Positions 15,791 to 24,842 are shown, counted from the stretch's first letter. The stretch: 28,562 nt of DNA from Bacteroidetes bacterium UBA2364 (GCA_002344075.1 DDTM01000123.1:6984-35545), one strand, 5' to 3'. Program-made: numbers and translations. Notes: generated by a model from the sequence alone, not told the origin.

Positions 15791-16237
15791 TTACTCCTCT
15801 TTATGAATGGGTTGCCAGGTATAGCTTTTATGCATAATTCTCCATTTTCCTTCGTATTTTAATAATAAGAAGTAGTCGGTAAATACGCGCCAGTTAGGAA
15901 TAACGATCTCCACTTTGGCGGTTGCAGCATCTTTTTCATAATCAATAGCTACGATCCGTCCCAGACGGTTCACTTTCACGCCTTCCTTAAACCCCATAAT
16001 GTAGGCTTCTCCAGACCGAACGCGGAGGCTGTCTTGCTCGGTGACGGTGTACAGTTTAAAATCCGGATGAAACGCTCGTCGCAGCCGAAGCCGGTCTCCG
16101 GTGGCTGTCCCTTCGATGTAGTCCATCAAAGTTTCGGAAATCTGCATGAGATCCGATGGGACATTGGGGTTTTGTGCAAAGACCCTTTCCCCGAGTACAG
16201 GTACGACAAACAAGAGAAACAGAAGGTATGTTTTCAT
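15791..16237 (-). CDS. Exported NTF2-like / putative lumazine-binding-family protein
   Basis: A 148-residue protein with a signal peptide (MKTYLLFLLFVVPVLGERVFA, cleavage before QNP). The mature part has the NTF2-like pattern of a helix (LMDYIEGTATGDRLRLRRAFHPDFKLY), then strands, ending DYFLLLKYEGKWRIMHKSYTWQP. This matches the PF12893 putative lumazine-binding group common in Bacteroidota. No catalytic function is assignable. It is the gene before the KdsC-like one on the same strand, but 139 bases away from its probable start, so cotranscription is uncertain. Confidence 0.78.
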   Translation of the reverse strand: MKTYLLFLLFVVPVLGERVFAQNPNVPSDLMQISETLMDYIEGTATGDRLRLRRAFHPDFKLYTVTEQDSLRVRSGEAYIMGFKEGVKVNRLGRIVAIDYEKDAATAKVEIVIPNWRVFTDYFLLLKYEGKWRIMHKSYTWQPIHKEE

Positions 16238-16328
16238 AGGTGTAGTTTTTGATAAAGTGGAACAAGGGCGATGTTAAACCGACGTTGGGAGGGTTTTTAG
16301 GTTACATCAGGCGACCTAAAGCCCCTTT

Positions 16329-16371
16329 AAAAAAAGAAACGCCCGCCCCACCGAAGTGGAACGAGCATTTC
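16329..16371 (-). terminator. Strong intrinsic terminator after glutamine synthetase
   Basis: Read on the minus strand, bases 16371-16356 pair fully with 16351-16336 (16 pairs including G-U), closing a TTCG tetraloop, and seven T residues follow (16335-16329). It lies about 90 bases beyond the glutamine synthetase stop. Confidence 0.93.
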
Positions 16372-16462
16372 TCAAGGTCCCCTTTAACCTTTTCCGGTGC
16401 CAAACGTGCAGCTATTTCGGGAGAATCCCGCGGAACCAGTGCCGACGTTTGTATCCGCAAAC

Positions 16463-18628
16463 TTAGCGGATAAAGAGCATTTCTTGATAGGTGGGCAATG
16501 GCCAGATGTCATCCGCCACAAACGCTTCGAGGCTATCTGCAAGGGTACGGATTTCAGCCATTTTTGGCAAGACGGCCTCTTTCAGATGCGTGGCATGTTC
16601 CAGCGTTTCGCCCTCTACCTCATGGTTAAGTAAAGCCTCCAACTCATTGAGGTTGTCTTGCAATAATTTAACCGAGAGGGTCATTTTATCCAGCGTTACG
16701 GTGTCAAAAGTGATGCCCACTACTTTCAGATCGGCACAGGTGGAAGCCAACTCCCGTTGGTATCGAATGGCTGCAGGGAATATCTGCGTCCGTCCGACTT
16801 TTAGCACCATCTTGGCTTCCATTTCGAGGGTTTTTACGTATTGTTCGAGTGCGATTTCTTTACGGCTTTCAAGTTCTGCCGAAGAAAGTACCCCAAAGCG
16901 CTCAAAAACCTCTACAGTTTCGGTAGATGTAAGTGTCGGCAGCGCATCTACGGTTGTGCGCAGGTTAGGCAAGCCCCGACGTTCCGCTTCCTGATGCCAT
17001 TCCTCGCTATAACCGTTGCCATCAAAGATAATAGGTGCTACTTCTTTTGCAATTTCCGAAAGTACCGCCACCACGTTGGTGTCAAAATCACCTTCCATTG
17101 CTTCCAACTTCGTCGAGATGTAGTCTAATGAGTCGGCCACAATGGTATTCAGTACCGTAAGAGGCATGGCAATGGCTTGACTGGAGCCAACTGCACGGAA
17201 CTCGAATTTATTGCCCGTAAAAGCAAATGGGCTTGTGCGGTTACGGTCTCCGGCGTGTGCCGGAAGTACAGGCAACACATCCGCACCCAAGTTCAGGAAC
17301 GAGGCTTCCAGCGATGACGTGAGTTCTCCTCCTTTCAGTTGCTCGAATACATCAGAAAGTTGCTCGCCGAGGTACACCGACATAATGGCCGGCGGGGCTT
17401 CGTTTGCCCCAAGGCGATGGTCGTTGCTTGCTGAGGCAATAGCGGCCCGCATAACGGGTGCATATTTATAAACCCCGCGAATAACAGCCGTAGAAAAAGT
17501 GAGAAATTGCAGATTCTCGTGCGGTGTTTTCCCTGGTTCCAATAAGTTACCTTGTGTACTGTTTCCGAGTGAAAAGTTCACGTGTTTACCAGAGCCATTG
17601 ATACCCGCAAACGGCTTTTCGTGCAAGGTACAGAACAAACCATGACGGTCGGCCACACGGGTGAGCAGGTTCATAATCAATTGCTGGTGATCGTGTGCAA
17701 CATTGGCAAATTCATAAACGGGTGCCACTTCGTACTGGCCGGGCGCTACTTCGTTATGACGGGTTTTAACCGGAACGCCCAGTTTGTACAATTCTCGCTC
17801 CACGTCGAGCATAAAGGCTTTTACCCTCGTGGGTATCAGGCCAAAATACTGGTCTTCAAATTCTTGGCCTTTGGGCGGTGCGGCACCAAACAGGGTGCGC
17901 CCGGTGATGTAGAGATCGGGACGGGAAACCGCAAAGTTTTTGTCCACCAAAAAATATTCCTGTTCCGCACCAGCAGTGGCCGAGACCATACTCACATGGT
18001 CATGTCCAAATAGTTTTAGCAAACGCCGCGCCTGCACATCCAACACCTGTTTTGAACGCAAAAGAGGTGTTTTGTTGTCTAACGCCTCTCCGGTCCAAGA
18101 AACAAAGGCCGTTGGGATACAAAGCGTAACCCCGTTGGGTGTTTCGAGGACATATGCCGGGCTTGTCGGGTCCCAAGCGGTATAGCCGCGTGCCTGATGA
18201 GTGGCCCGTAAGCCGCCACTTGGGAAGGAGGATGCATCCGGCTCCTGACGCAACAAGGTAGCCCCCGTAAATTCTACAATCTTTCCATATCCGTCTGGCT
18301 CAAAGAACGAATCGTGTTTTTCAGCAGTACGGCCTGTGAGCGGATAAAAGATGTGGGCATAATGGCTCGCGCCTTTGGAAAGTGCCCAGTCCTTCATGGC
18401 GGAGGCCACGGCGTCGGCGGTGGACATATCCAGCGGCTTGCCATCCCGAATGGTATCCATGAGGGAACGATATACCTGCTTCGGCAACACGTTCTTCATC
18501 ACATCCGGACTAAAGACATTGGTTCCATAGAGCGCCCCACTCGGCTCATTCATATAATCGAACGAGTCAGAAACAGGGTCTGCATTGATGATGGTAGAGA
18601 TCGCATTAAAGCGTTTGGAAGCACCCAT
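16463..18628 (-). CDS. glnN: Glutamine synthetase type III
   Basis: A 721-residue ATP-dependent enzyme that makes glutamine from glutamate and ammonium, with the size typical of GSIII rather than about 450-470 for type I. Family signatures are intact: GAEQEYFLVD (220-229), HNEVAPGQYE (291-300), NGSGKHVNFS (344-353) and the ATP/glutamate-binding stretch NRTSPFAFTGNKFEFR (463-478). It lies 43 bases after an Lrp/AsnC regulator and is probably cotranscribed or controlled by it. A strong terminator follows. Start ATG 18628 has a weak ribosome site, as is usual in this phylum. Confidence 0.97.
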   Translation of the reverse strand: MGASKRFNAISTIINADPVSDSFDYMNEPSGALYGTNVFSPDVMKNVLPKQVYRSLMDTIRDGKPLDMSTADAVASAMKDWALSKGASHYAHIFYPLTGRTAEKHDSFFEPDGYGKIVEFTGATLLRQEPDASSFPSGGLRATHQARGYTAWDPTSPAYVLETPNGVTLCIPTAFVSWTGEALDNKTPLLRSKQVLDVQARRLLKLFGHDHVSMVSATAGAEQEYFLVDKNFAVSRPDLYITGRTLFGAAPPKGQEFEDQYFGLIPTRVKAFMLDVERELYKLGVPVKTRHNEVAPGQYEVAPVYEFANVAHDHQQLIMNLLTRVADRHGLFCTLHEKPFAGINGSGKHVNFSLGNSTQGNLLEPGKTPHENLQFLTFSTAVIRGVYKYAPVMRAAIASASNDHRLGANEAPPAIMSVYLGEQLSDVFEQLKGGELTSSLEASFLNLGADVLPVLPAHAGDRNRTSPFAFTGNKFEFRAVGSSQAIAMPLTVLNTIVADSLDYISTKLEAMEGDFDTNVVAVLSEIAKEVAPIIFDGNGYSEEWHQEAERRGLPNLRTTVDALPTLTSTETVEVFERFGVLSSAELESRKEIALEQYVKTLEMEAKMVLKVGRTQIFPAAIRYQRELASTCADLKVVGITFDTVTLDKMTLSVKLLQDNLNELEALLNHEVEGETLEHATHLKEAVLPKMAEIRTLADSLEAFVADDIWPLPTYQEMLFIR

Positions 18629-18671
18629 TGTTATGGTATTTATAAGTTGTTAAATAATGAACGGTTTAACG

Positions 18672-19157
18672 TCAGTCTATATCCTGAAACGGTAGCGTCA
18701 TCGGTTCTACGGGTAATTCCCGCGTTTCTTTGTAGGTAGTCAATACAACACTGGTGGAGGTCCCGTGTACATGCGGCCAAGACTGAATCCGAGAGAGCAG
18801 CTGCTCCAACGTGGTGGTATTTTTAGTCCGAATTTTAAGAATGTGTGAACCTTCTCCAGTAATCGAGTGAATTTCCAGTACCTCTGGTAGTTTGAGGGCA
18901 TGGTCAATAAATGGCTTATAGTGCGCAGAGCCATCCACGGTAACACGGATATAGGCGGTGATGTCCATGTTCACCCGCTTGGCATCTATAACTGCATGAT
19001 AGCCGCGGATGACGCCTTTTTCTTCCAACTTCCGCATACGCTCACTGACAGAGGGCACCGAAAGGCCCACTTTTTCGGCAATATCATTGCGTTTCATGCG
19101 ACCATTTGCCTGTAACAGGTTAAGAATCAGAACATCGGTATAGTCAATTTTGTCCAT
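18672..19157 (-). CDS. Lrp/AsnC-family transcriptional regulator
   Basis: A 161-residue regulator. The N-terminal winged helix-turn-helix is DVLILNLLQANGRMKRNDIA with recognition helix around SVPSVSERMRKLEEKG (33-48). The C-terminal RAM ligand-binding domain follows (VTVDGSAHYKPFIDHALKLPEVLEIHSITGEGSHILKI begins it). Members respond to amino acids. Its position just before glutamine synthetase III suggests it governs nitrogen assimilation here; the ligand might be glutamine or another amino acid, which is inference. Paired GSIII and Lrp genes recur in Bacteroidota. Confidence 0.93.
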   Translation of the reverse strand: MDKIDYTDVLILNLLQANGRMKRNDIAEKVGLSVPSVSERMRKLEEKGVIRGYHAVIDAKRVNMDITAYIRVTVDGSAHYKPFIDHALKLPEVLEIHSITGEGSHILKIRTKNTTTLEQLLSRIQSWPHVHGTSTSVVLTTYKETRELPVEPMTLPFQDID

Positions 19158-19254
19158 ATAAGGTTAAAGGGTAGGTTTGATAAAGGGGATGGGAGAAAAT
19201 AAACAATTCAATTCTCTTAAAAAATTAAGTTTTATTTAAATAATAGCCTTTTTT

Positions 19255-19276
19255 CTTAAGGAAAGCGTTTCCTAAG
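19255..19276. promoter_or_regulatory. Palindrome upstream of the Lrp-type gene
   Basis: GGAAA-GCG-TTTCC (19260-19272) is a perfect inverted repeat, extended on each side by CTTA/TAAG with one bulged A. T and A tracts flank it further. It lies about 100 bases before the regulator's start codon, beyond the MFS terminator, in a very AT-rich region. It could be an Lrp-family site or part of a second terminator; the two cannot be told apart here. Confidence 0.4.
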
Positions 19277-19307
19277 CCAAAAAAGCGTTTTCATGGAAAG
19301 TTAGGGC

Positions 19308-19335
19308 AAAAAAAACGGGGCCTCGAAAGACCCCG
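19308..19335 (-). terminator. Intrinsic terminator after the MFS permease gene
   Basis: On the minus strand CGGGGTCT (19335-19328) pairs with AGGCCCCG (19323-19316), loop TTCG, followed by eight T residues (19315-19308). It is 25 bases beyond the permease stop. Confidence 0.92.
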
Positions 19336-19359
19336 CACGGATAAACGTGTTTACCCCTA

Positions 19360-20685
19360 TTAAATATGTTCTTTTTTTCCATAGGATTCCGGGATCCCCC
19401 GAATCATCCATGCCAGTAGGAAGCTTGGTATAGTAGCGACCATTACCCAAAGAAAGAAGTACTGATAGCCCAATATCTCCTGAAGTTTGCCGCTCCACAT
19501 ACCAGGAATCATCATCCCAAGCGCCATCAATCCGGTTCCAAATGCATAGTGCGCGGTTTTATGCTCGCCCTGCGATATATACATCATATAGAGCATATAC
19601 GCTGTAAATCCAAAGCCGTACCCCAGTTGTTCGGTCACGACTGCCGCCGTTACCACAAAGAAATCATTGGTTGGGAAAAAAGAGAGCAATACATAAACCA
19701 AATTGGGCAGGTTGATGGCAGCAGCCATTGGAATGATCCACTTACGCAATCCACCTTTTGCAGCGACAATGCCTCCTACAATGCCCCCAATGGTAAGGCC
19801 CAATATGCCAAACGTACCATATATCAAGCCTACATCCGAAGTAAGAAACCCAAGTCCTCCCTTTTCAGGGGTGTCCAATAAAAAAGGAGACGCCATTTTC
19901 ACCAATTGCGACTCGGCAAACCGGTAGAAGAGTAAATACAACGTTGCCACCAACATGCCTGGCTTGGAGAAAAATGTGACGAAGGTTTCCACAAACGTAG
20001 CCACCACCCCTTTTTCGGGATTGACGGCCGGTACATCAGTCGCCGGACGCGGTAGCGCCCACAGATGATATACACCGAAAAGCAAGAAAATCACAGCAAT
20101 CGCCCCGAAGGAAAGACTCCACGACATCACGAAGTCATTGTTATTGGCCTCCGCAATCTTACCCGCCGCATACACAAAGACGCCTTGCCCTAAAATCATG
20201 GCAGCACGGTATAGGGTGCTACGGATGCCGACATATAAGGATTGGTCACCTTCCGAGAGGGCGAGCATATAAAAACCATCGGCGGCAATATCGTGCGTGG
20301 CCGAGCTAAAGGCCATCAACCAGAAAAAGGCCAAGGTTATCTGAAAAAAGAAAGACGTAGGGATGGTAAAAGCGACGCCTGCCAAGGCCACACCAATCAA
20401 AAACTGCATGGCAACAATCCACCAGCGCTTGGTCCGGAAAATATCCACCAACGGACTCCAGAATGGCTTGATTACCCAGGGCAGGTACAACCAACTGGTA
20501 TAAAGCGCCAACTCGGTATTGGAGATATTGAGGTTTTTGTACATAATGGTCGAGACCGTCATCACCATTACATAGGGAAGACCTTCAGCAAAATAGAGAC
20601 TAGGAACCCACCACGTGGGGTGCTTGGGAGTCGTTTCGGATTTCACGGATTCTAAGGTTTTGCAGGTTAAAAGCAGTGCGTACAT
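19360..20685 (-). CDS. AmpG-like MFS permease
   Basis: An inner-membrane transporter with about 12 hydrophobic segments. It opens with WWVPSLYFAEGLPYVMVMTVSTI and WVIKPFWSPLVDIFRTKRWW, the pattern of the AmpG/SLC33-related branch of the major facilitator superfamily. AmpG imports cell-wall muropeptides for recycling, so a peptidoglycan or peptide solute is possible but unproven. The start is uncertain: ATG 20685 is given; ATG 20748 adds 21 residues without membrane character, and GTG 20646 would begin 11 residues before the first conserved tryptophan. It has its own terminator and diverges from the YhhN gene, sharing a short upstream region. Confidence 0.87.
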   Translation of the reverse strand: MYALLLTCKTLESVKSETTPKHPTWWVPSLYFAEGLPYVMVMTVSTIMYKNLNISNTELALYTSWLYLPWVIKPFWSPLVDIFRTKRWWIVAMQFLIGVALAGVAFTIPTSFFFQITLAFFWLMAFSSATHDIAADGFYMLALSEGDQSLYVGIRSTLYRAAMILGQGVFVYAAGKIAEANNNDFVMSWSLSFGAIAVIFLLFGVYHLWALPRPATDVPAVNPEKGVVATFVETFVTFFSKPGMLVATLYLLFYRFAESQLVKMASPFLLDTPEKGGLGFLTSDVGLIYGTFGILGLTIGGIVGGIVAAKGGLRKWIIPMAAAINLPNLVYVLLSFFPTNDFFVVTAAVVTEQLGYGFGFTAYMLYMMYISQGEHKTAHYAFGTGLMALGMMIPGMWSGKLQEILGYQYFFLWVMVATIPSFLLAWMIRGIPESYGKKEHI

Positions 20686-20833
20686 CAAAATCCCATCTAA
20701 ACCTAAATAGGACGCGCACCCATTCTTCCAAGATACACTTTCCTTCATCTAAAAGCCACAGGCCAAAGCGGCGAAAATCACCCCGTGTCGCCTATTGGGT
20801 TTGTATATTAACATACATAGTTGGCAATCAATA

Positions 20834-20839
20834 AAGGAG
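20834..20839 (+). promoter_or_regulatory. Strong Shine-Dalgarno that fixes the YhhN-family start
   Basis: AAGGAG lies seven bases before ATG 20847, an ideal spacing. It rules against the in-frame TTG at 20841, which would be too close. Most other genes in the window lack such a site. Confidence 0.75.
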
Positions 20840-20846
20840 CTTGGGT

Positions 20847-21527
20847 ATGCGTACACGTTCTGTTTCCGGCTTTTATGCCTTTTTGGGTATTGCATACCTG
20901 ATTGGGCTGGGCTGGCCAGCACTTTCATGGCTCCTTGTGCTCATTAAACCCTTACTGATACCAACCCTTATGGTCTTGGTGGTGAGGAATGTCAGTCGGC
21001 CCATTTCAACCTTTTACTACAAAACCCTTCTAGCCCTCTTTTTTGGCTGGCTGGGGGACCTTGCCCTCATGCTCACGGATAAGGGCGAACTTTGGTTCTT
21101 ACTGGGTCTGGGGTGCTTTCTGGTCGGACACCTCTTTTATATAGCTGTTTTTTTACAAACTCCGAAGCCACCCGATTATCTGCGGCGTCATCCTGCTTCA
21201 GCATGGCCCATTCTGACATTGGCCGTCCTATTATTGGTACTGCTCGTCCCTAAATCCGGAACATTGTGGCTTCCTGTAACCGTATATGCACTTGTCATTA
21301 TGACAATGGTTCTATTTGCCCTGAACCGAAAGGCGCAGGTGGCCGAAACCAGTTTTCTATTCGTAATGGCGGGTGCTGTCTTGTTTATGCTCTCGGATAG
21401 CCTGATTGCCATTAACAAATTTGTTATGGATCTGCCAGCGGCCTCTTTTTTGATCATGTCCACATATATTGCGGCTCAATATCTGATTACAGCCGGATTG
21501 ATTCGGCAGACGATCAAATCCTTTTAA
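20847..21527 (+). CDS. YhhN (TMEM86)-family membrane protein
   Basis: A 226-residue protein with about eight membrane segments. Family marks are the LIKPLLIPTLM segment in helix 2, FFGWLGDLALML, GCFLVGHLFYIAVF, and GAVLFMLSDSLIAINKF near the C-terminus, with the conserved acidic residues in GD and SD. Mammalian TMEM86 members are lysoplasmalogenases, so a lipid ether hydrolase activity is possible; the bacterial role is not settled. A good ribosome site sets the start. It is followed on the same strand by an aminotransferase gene 146 bases away, probably a separate unit. Confidence 0.86.
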   Translation: MRTRSVSGFYAFLGIAYLIGLGWPALSWLLVLIKPLLIPTLMVLVVRNVSRPISTFYYKTLLALFFGWLGDLALMLTDKGELWFLLGLGCFLVGHLFYIAVFLQTPKPPDYLRRHPASAWPILTLAVLLLVLLVPKSGTLWLPVTVYALVIMTMVLFALNRKAQVAETSFLFVMAGAVLFMLSDSLIAINKFVMDLPAASFLIMSTYIAAQYLITAGLIRQTIKSF

Positions 21528-21673
21528 TTCGGACTATCCATTCAAGTCTTTTCATGGATTTCATCAAGGCATCATGGGAAAATCGGCTTTTCGATCCTGT
21601 GAAGCCCCTATTTTAAATTTTCCCCAAAAAACACCCCTGCCAAATCCTTTCCATACCCATTTTTACAACCATC

Positions 21674-22819
21674 ATGAAGCCAATCACGTTTTTGGTGAAC
21701 GATACCTTCCGAAAAAAAACCGAACCTTTGGTCGTCCCTCAACGCCTTTTACTGGGACCTGGGCCATCCAACGCCCATCCCCGTATCCTTGAGGCCCTAC
21801 AGAACACATTGGTTGGGCATTTAGACCCTGTGTTCATTGAAATTATGAACGAGGTACAAGACTTACTTCGGTACACTTGGCAAACAAGCAATCTACTTAC
21901 TGTGCCGGTAAGTGGTACAGGAAGTGCCGCAATGGAAGCAACCCTTGCTAATGCCGTAGAGCCTGGGGACAAAGTCCTGATCGGTGTAAACGGGTATTTT
22001 GGCAATCGCCTGGTGGATATGGCTGGCCGCTATGGTGCCGATGTCGAGACCCTGCGCAAGCCCTGGGGACAGGTCTTTGGCTTGGAAGAACTGGACGCTG
22101 CACTCAAAAAACACCAGCCCGCAATTCTGGCCTTGGTTCATGCAGAAACCTCTACTGGTGCATGTCAACCGATGGAAGGCGTGGGTGAGCTTTGCCGTAA
22201 ATACAATTGCCTCTTGCTCTTGGATACCGTTACCAGTTTGGGCGGCGTTCCCTTGTTCTTAGACGAATGGGGCGTGGACTTGGCGTACAGCGGAACCCAA
22301 AAATGCCTGAGTTGCCCGCCCGGCCTTGCACCCTTCACGATGAACGAACGAGCCATCGAGAAACTAAACCGCCGACATGGAAAGGTCCCGAACTGGTATT
22401 TAGACATGTCTATGGTGGCTTCTTACTGGGGAAGTGAACGCACGTATCACCATACCGCGCCGATCAGCATGAACTATGCCCTGCGCGAGGCACTCCGATT
22501 GGTCGCCGAGGAAGGTCTCGAAGCCCGATGGACACGCCACCGAAAAAATGCAGAACTTTTCTGGGAAGGAATAGAAGCACTGGGCCTTTCCTGTCACGTA
22601 GAAGAAGCATACCGCTTACCCAGTCTCACCACCGTCCGTGTACCCAAAGACGTGGATGCCAAAAGCGTTAGCCAACGGCTATTGCGCGAGTACAACATCG
22701 AGATGCCGGGCGGCTTAGGTGAACTGGCCGGAAAAGTATGGCGTGTGGGACTGATGGGCTATAACAGTCGCCCCGAAAATGTCCAAACCTTGCTCAATGC
22801 CTTGAAAAACGTGCTATAA
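21674..22819 (+). CDS. Class V aminotransferase, alanine/serine-glyoxylate type
   Basis: A 381-residue pyridoxal-phosphate enzyme. The N-terminal LLLGPGPSNAHPRILEA motif, SGTGSAAMEATLAN (80-93, cofactor phosphate binding), the LLLDTVTSLGG segment with D184, and the Schiff-base lysine 210 in SGTQKCLSCPPG are those of alanine-glyoxylate/serine-glyoxylate aminotransferases. It probably transfers an amino group from serine or alanine to glyoxylate or pyruvate in photorespiration-like or serine metabolism; substrate choice is not determined. Length and motifs are intact. The C-terminal EMPGGLGELAGKVWRVGLMGYNS matches the family. Confidence 0.94.
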   Translation: MKPITFLVNDTFRKKTEPLVVPQRLLLGPGPSNAHPRILEALQNTLVGHLDPVFIEIMNEVQDLLRYTWQTSNLLTVPVSGTGSAAMEATLANAVEPGDKVLIGVNGYFGNRLVDMAGRYGADVETLRKPWGQVFGLEELDAALKKHQPAILALVHAETSTGACQPMEGVGELCRKYNCLLLLDTVTSLGGVPLFLDEWGVDLAYSGTQKCLSCPPGLAPFTMNERAIEKLNRRHGKVPNWYLDMSMVASYWGSERTYHHTAPISMNYALREALRLVAEEGLEARWTRHRKNAELFWEGIEALGLSCHVEEAYRLPSLTTVRVPKDVDAKSVSQRLLREYNIEMPGGLGELAGKVWRVGLMGYNSRPENVQTLLNALKNVL

Positions 22820-23054
22820 AATCCGTTTGATGAAAGGGTGGGGTATTTGTGTTCCACATGGTTTGTCCTTGTCAAATCCTCTACTTGAATTAAAAACGGT
22901 TTCGGACTTTGCATTCGTAGGCTATGGTATTAAACGTGCCCAAGGTTTGCATAGAAGCACAATGCTCCCAAGTTTGCACATGATAAACTGAGTTTGTCGA
23001 AGCCCTCGCCCCATCTAAGGCAAAACCCGTGCTAGCGCATTGTTTCTATCTATG
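22820..23054. other. Intergenic gap at the transition to AT-rich DNA
   Basis: Two genes converge here. CTGAGTTTGTCGAAG (22988-23002) resembles a widespread CTGAGCTTGTCGAAG-type palindromic repeat. A GCAAAAC/GTTTTGC core at 23020-23026 begins the structured site described separately. No gene is seen. Confidence 0.45.
23017..23041 (-). repeat. Cassette-boundary-like site A
   Basis: On the minus strand GCTAGCACGGGTTTTGC (23036-23020) matches GCTAACACAAGTTATGC of site C at 13 of 17 positions. It ends in a GTTTTGC core and lies just beyond the DUF7000-like gene's stop codon. Confidence 0.35.
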
Positions 23055-23543
23055 TCAATTTATGTTTTTAATATCCTCTATTATTTCTTCAGAAATTTGA
23101 ATTAATCTATGTTCAATTTGTTTTGTTAATTTGTCTAAATTGTTAAAATTTGGTTTGTCAACTATAACCGCTTCAAGAATGGAGTACTTTGGTTTTGTTA
23201 TTCTGCCTTTGTTCCACTTTGTTGTTTTGAAATACTGCCAATATCTTTCCTGAATTGGAGTTGTTTGTCCTAAAAGCCAAATTTCAAATTGCATTTTCTC
23301 ATGGTTTAATACAAATCCCATTTTCAATTTTCTCTTTTTCAGGAACTCGTTAGTATAATAGAAATATGTAAAATCCATGTAGCCATGGAAAATTTTTCCA
23401 AATGAAAAACTATCTGAATGACTGTTTGATAGAGATGTAGCAACCCTCGTTACATACTTAACAAGCGCAACGTATGCTTCTCTAATGTCGCCTTTGTCTA
23501 ATTGTTCTTTGTATTCTTCAACGTAATAATTTAGGTTTTTCAT
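23055..23543 (-). CDS. DUF7000-like cytoplasmic protein of unknown function
   Basis: A 162-residue soluble protein without signal peptide. The opening NLNYYVEEYKEQLDKGDIREAY, the GKIFHGYMDFTYFYY centre, the FEIWLLGQTTPIQERYW segment and the WNKGRI segment match a Bacteroidota family I recall as DUF7000; this is from memory and not searched. Such genes are often scattered as single acquired genes. It is AT-rich compared with the first 22.8 kb. Structured sites with a GTTNNGC core lie on both sides. No function can be given. Confidence 0.72.
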   Translation of the reverse strand: MKNLNYYVEEYKEQLDKGDIREAYVALVKYVTRVATSLSNSHSDSFSFGKIFHGYMDFTYFYYTNEFLKKRKLKMGFVLNHEKMQFEIWLLGQTTPIQERYWQYFKTTKWNKGRITKPKYSILEAVIVDKPNFNNLDKLTKQIEHRLIQISEEIIEDIKNIN

Positions 23544-23593
23544 TTTAAAGTACTCTGTCTGGAAAGTTCTTTATTTTATCCTGTTTTCGGTCT

Positions 23594-23649
23594 GCCTAAC
23601 TTATGCCCAACGACCGAAGCTATATGCAGATAGCGGGTTATGGGGCATA
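23594..23649 (-). repeat. Cassette-boundary-like site B, long imperfect hairpin
   Basis: TATGCCC (23602-23608) pairs with GGGCATA (23643-23649). Inside, GCTAT (23619-23623) pairs with ATAGC (23630-23634), with AACGACC and GGGTTA facing each other between. GCCTAAC (23594-23600), which reads GTTAGGC on the minus strand, fits the GTTRRRY consensus of integron attC right boxes, and GCCCAAC (23605-23611) fits the same consensus. It lies between the serine hydrolase and DUF7000-like genes. Confidence 0.45.
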
Positions 23650-23741
23650 TTACTTTCTAATTACACCTGAGTTTGAATGTATATTTACCACTTATACCCT
23701 TATATCGTACACTCCTTGTGAGCGGCTCTCATTTTGCTATT

Positions 23742-24809
23742 CTATTCACCATTTGGTAATTGAAATGGTTGGTCGAAGAGAATATTTTCCATAGCGATGA
23801 TTATTTGTTGTTCTATTTCTAAATTTTTGGGTTGATTACATAAAGAAATAATTGAATATCCACTGTCCAAATAAATTGAATTATAAGTAGAGTAGCCAGG
23901 CCAGCTTCCACCGTGATATACAATTTTTCCTAATTTTGCATCATTATTAATTATCCAACCCATTCCATATTCAATTTTCTTGTTATTTATAATTTGGGTA
24001 TTTGAAAGCATAAGATCAACCAAATTTTCATCGAGATTGGTTTTGTTTAAAATTTCATTATTCCATTTCAATAGGTCTGATATTGTAGAATGTACTGTTC
24101 CATCACCTTGAATCCCATCTAAATAGAATACAGCATTGTAATCAGCGATATTGTCTGGTGACTCAAAAATATTTTTTGCCTCATTGTACACCATCCCATA
24201 TGCGTAATTATTAATTTCTTTCGGTTTAAACCGTCTATTATACACAAATGAACTTTGCATATGAATCGGATTGAAAATATTATTATCAATAAATTCAGCG
24301 AATGAAATTCCACTTATGGTTTCAATCAAAGATGCTAACAATACATAACCTGTATTTGAATATTCCCATTTTTCATTTGGGAAGAAATAAACTTTGGGTT
24401 TTATTTTTATTATTAAATCCAAAACATCTTTGTTGCAAGCTATTTTATTTTGATCCCAATTTTCGCTTAGTAATTGAAAATAATCAGGAATCCCTGAAGT
24501 ATGATTTAATAAATTTCTTGTCGTAATATCTTCATAAGGAAGATTGGGAATAAATACCCTAATATCATTGTCAATATCTTCTTTGGCAGTTTTGAAAGCA
24601 GAGAGTGTTGCATATGCCGTAAACTGTTTAGAAACAGAAGCTAACTCAAAAATCGTATCAGCGTTGATTAAGTTGTTCTGCTTACTATCATTGGTAAAAC
24701 CAAAAGAAGCTTGATAAATGATGACTTCTTTATGGGCCACCAAAATATTTCCATTGAATAAATTATTATGCCTTATATGTCTGTCAAGGCTTTCAAAATT
24801 TGTTTTCAT
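23742..24809 (-). CDS. Beta-lactamase-fold serine hydrolase (PF00144 type)
   Basis: A 355-residue penicillin-binding-protein-like hydrolase. Motifs are S58-x-x-K61 (SVSK), Y150-S-N (YSN), and H299-G-G in place of KTG, as in class C-related esterases and D-aminopeptidases. NHTSGIPDYF after the first motif and GDGTVHSTISDLLKW are typical of the family. No signal peptide is visible at the first methionine, so a cytoplasmic esterase or peptidase is possible, although most relatives are exported. It is AT-rich and flanked by the structured sites B and C. True antibiotic hydrolysis is unlikely to be its main role. Confidence 0.88.
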   Translation of the reverse strand: MKTNFESLDRHIRHNNLFNGNILVAHKEVIIYQASFGFTNDSKQNNLINADTIFELASVSKQFTAYATLSAFKTAKEDIDNDIRVFIPNLPYEDITTRNLLNHTSGIPDYFQLLSENWDQNKIACNKDVLDLIIKIKPKVYFFPNEKWEYSNTGYVLLASLIETISGISFAEFIDNNIFNPIHMQSSFVYNRRFKPKEINNYAYGMVYNEAKNIFESPDNIADYNAVFYLDGIQGDGTVHSTISDLLKWNNEILNKTNLDENLVDLMLSNTQIINNKKIEYGMGWIINNDAKLGKIVYHGGSWPGYSTYNSIYLDSGYSIISLCNQPKNLEIEQQIIIAMENILFDQPFQLPNGE

Positions 24810-24842
24810 TCATTTAATGATGTTGTTCTATGATAGTCAATT

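Noticed and set aside
22988..23002. CTGAGTTTGTCGAAG as part of a CRISPR or integration site
   Set aside because: It occurs once here and resembles a common short palindromic repeat; there are no spaced direct repeats. No CRISPR array was seen anywhere in the window.
23603..23794. A 63-codon plus-strand open frame between the accessory genes
   Set aside because: It overlaps the structured site B and the 3' end of the serine hydrolase and has no family features.
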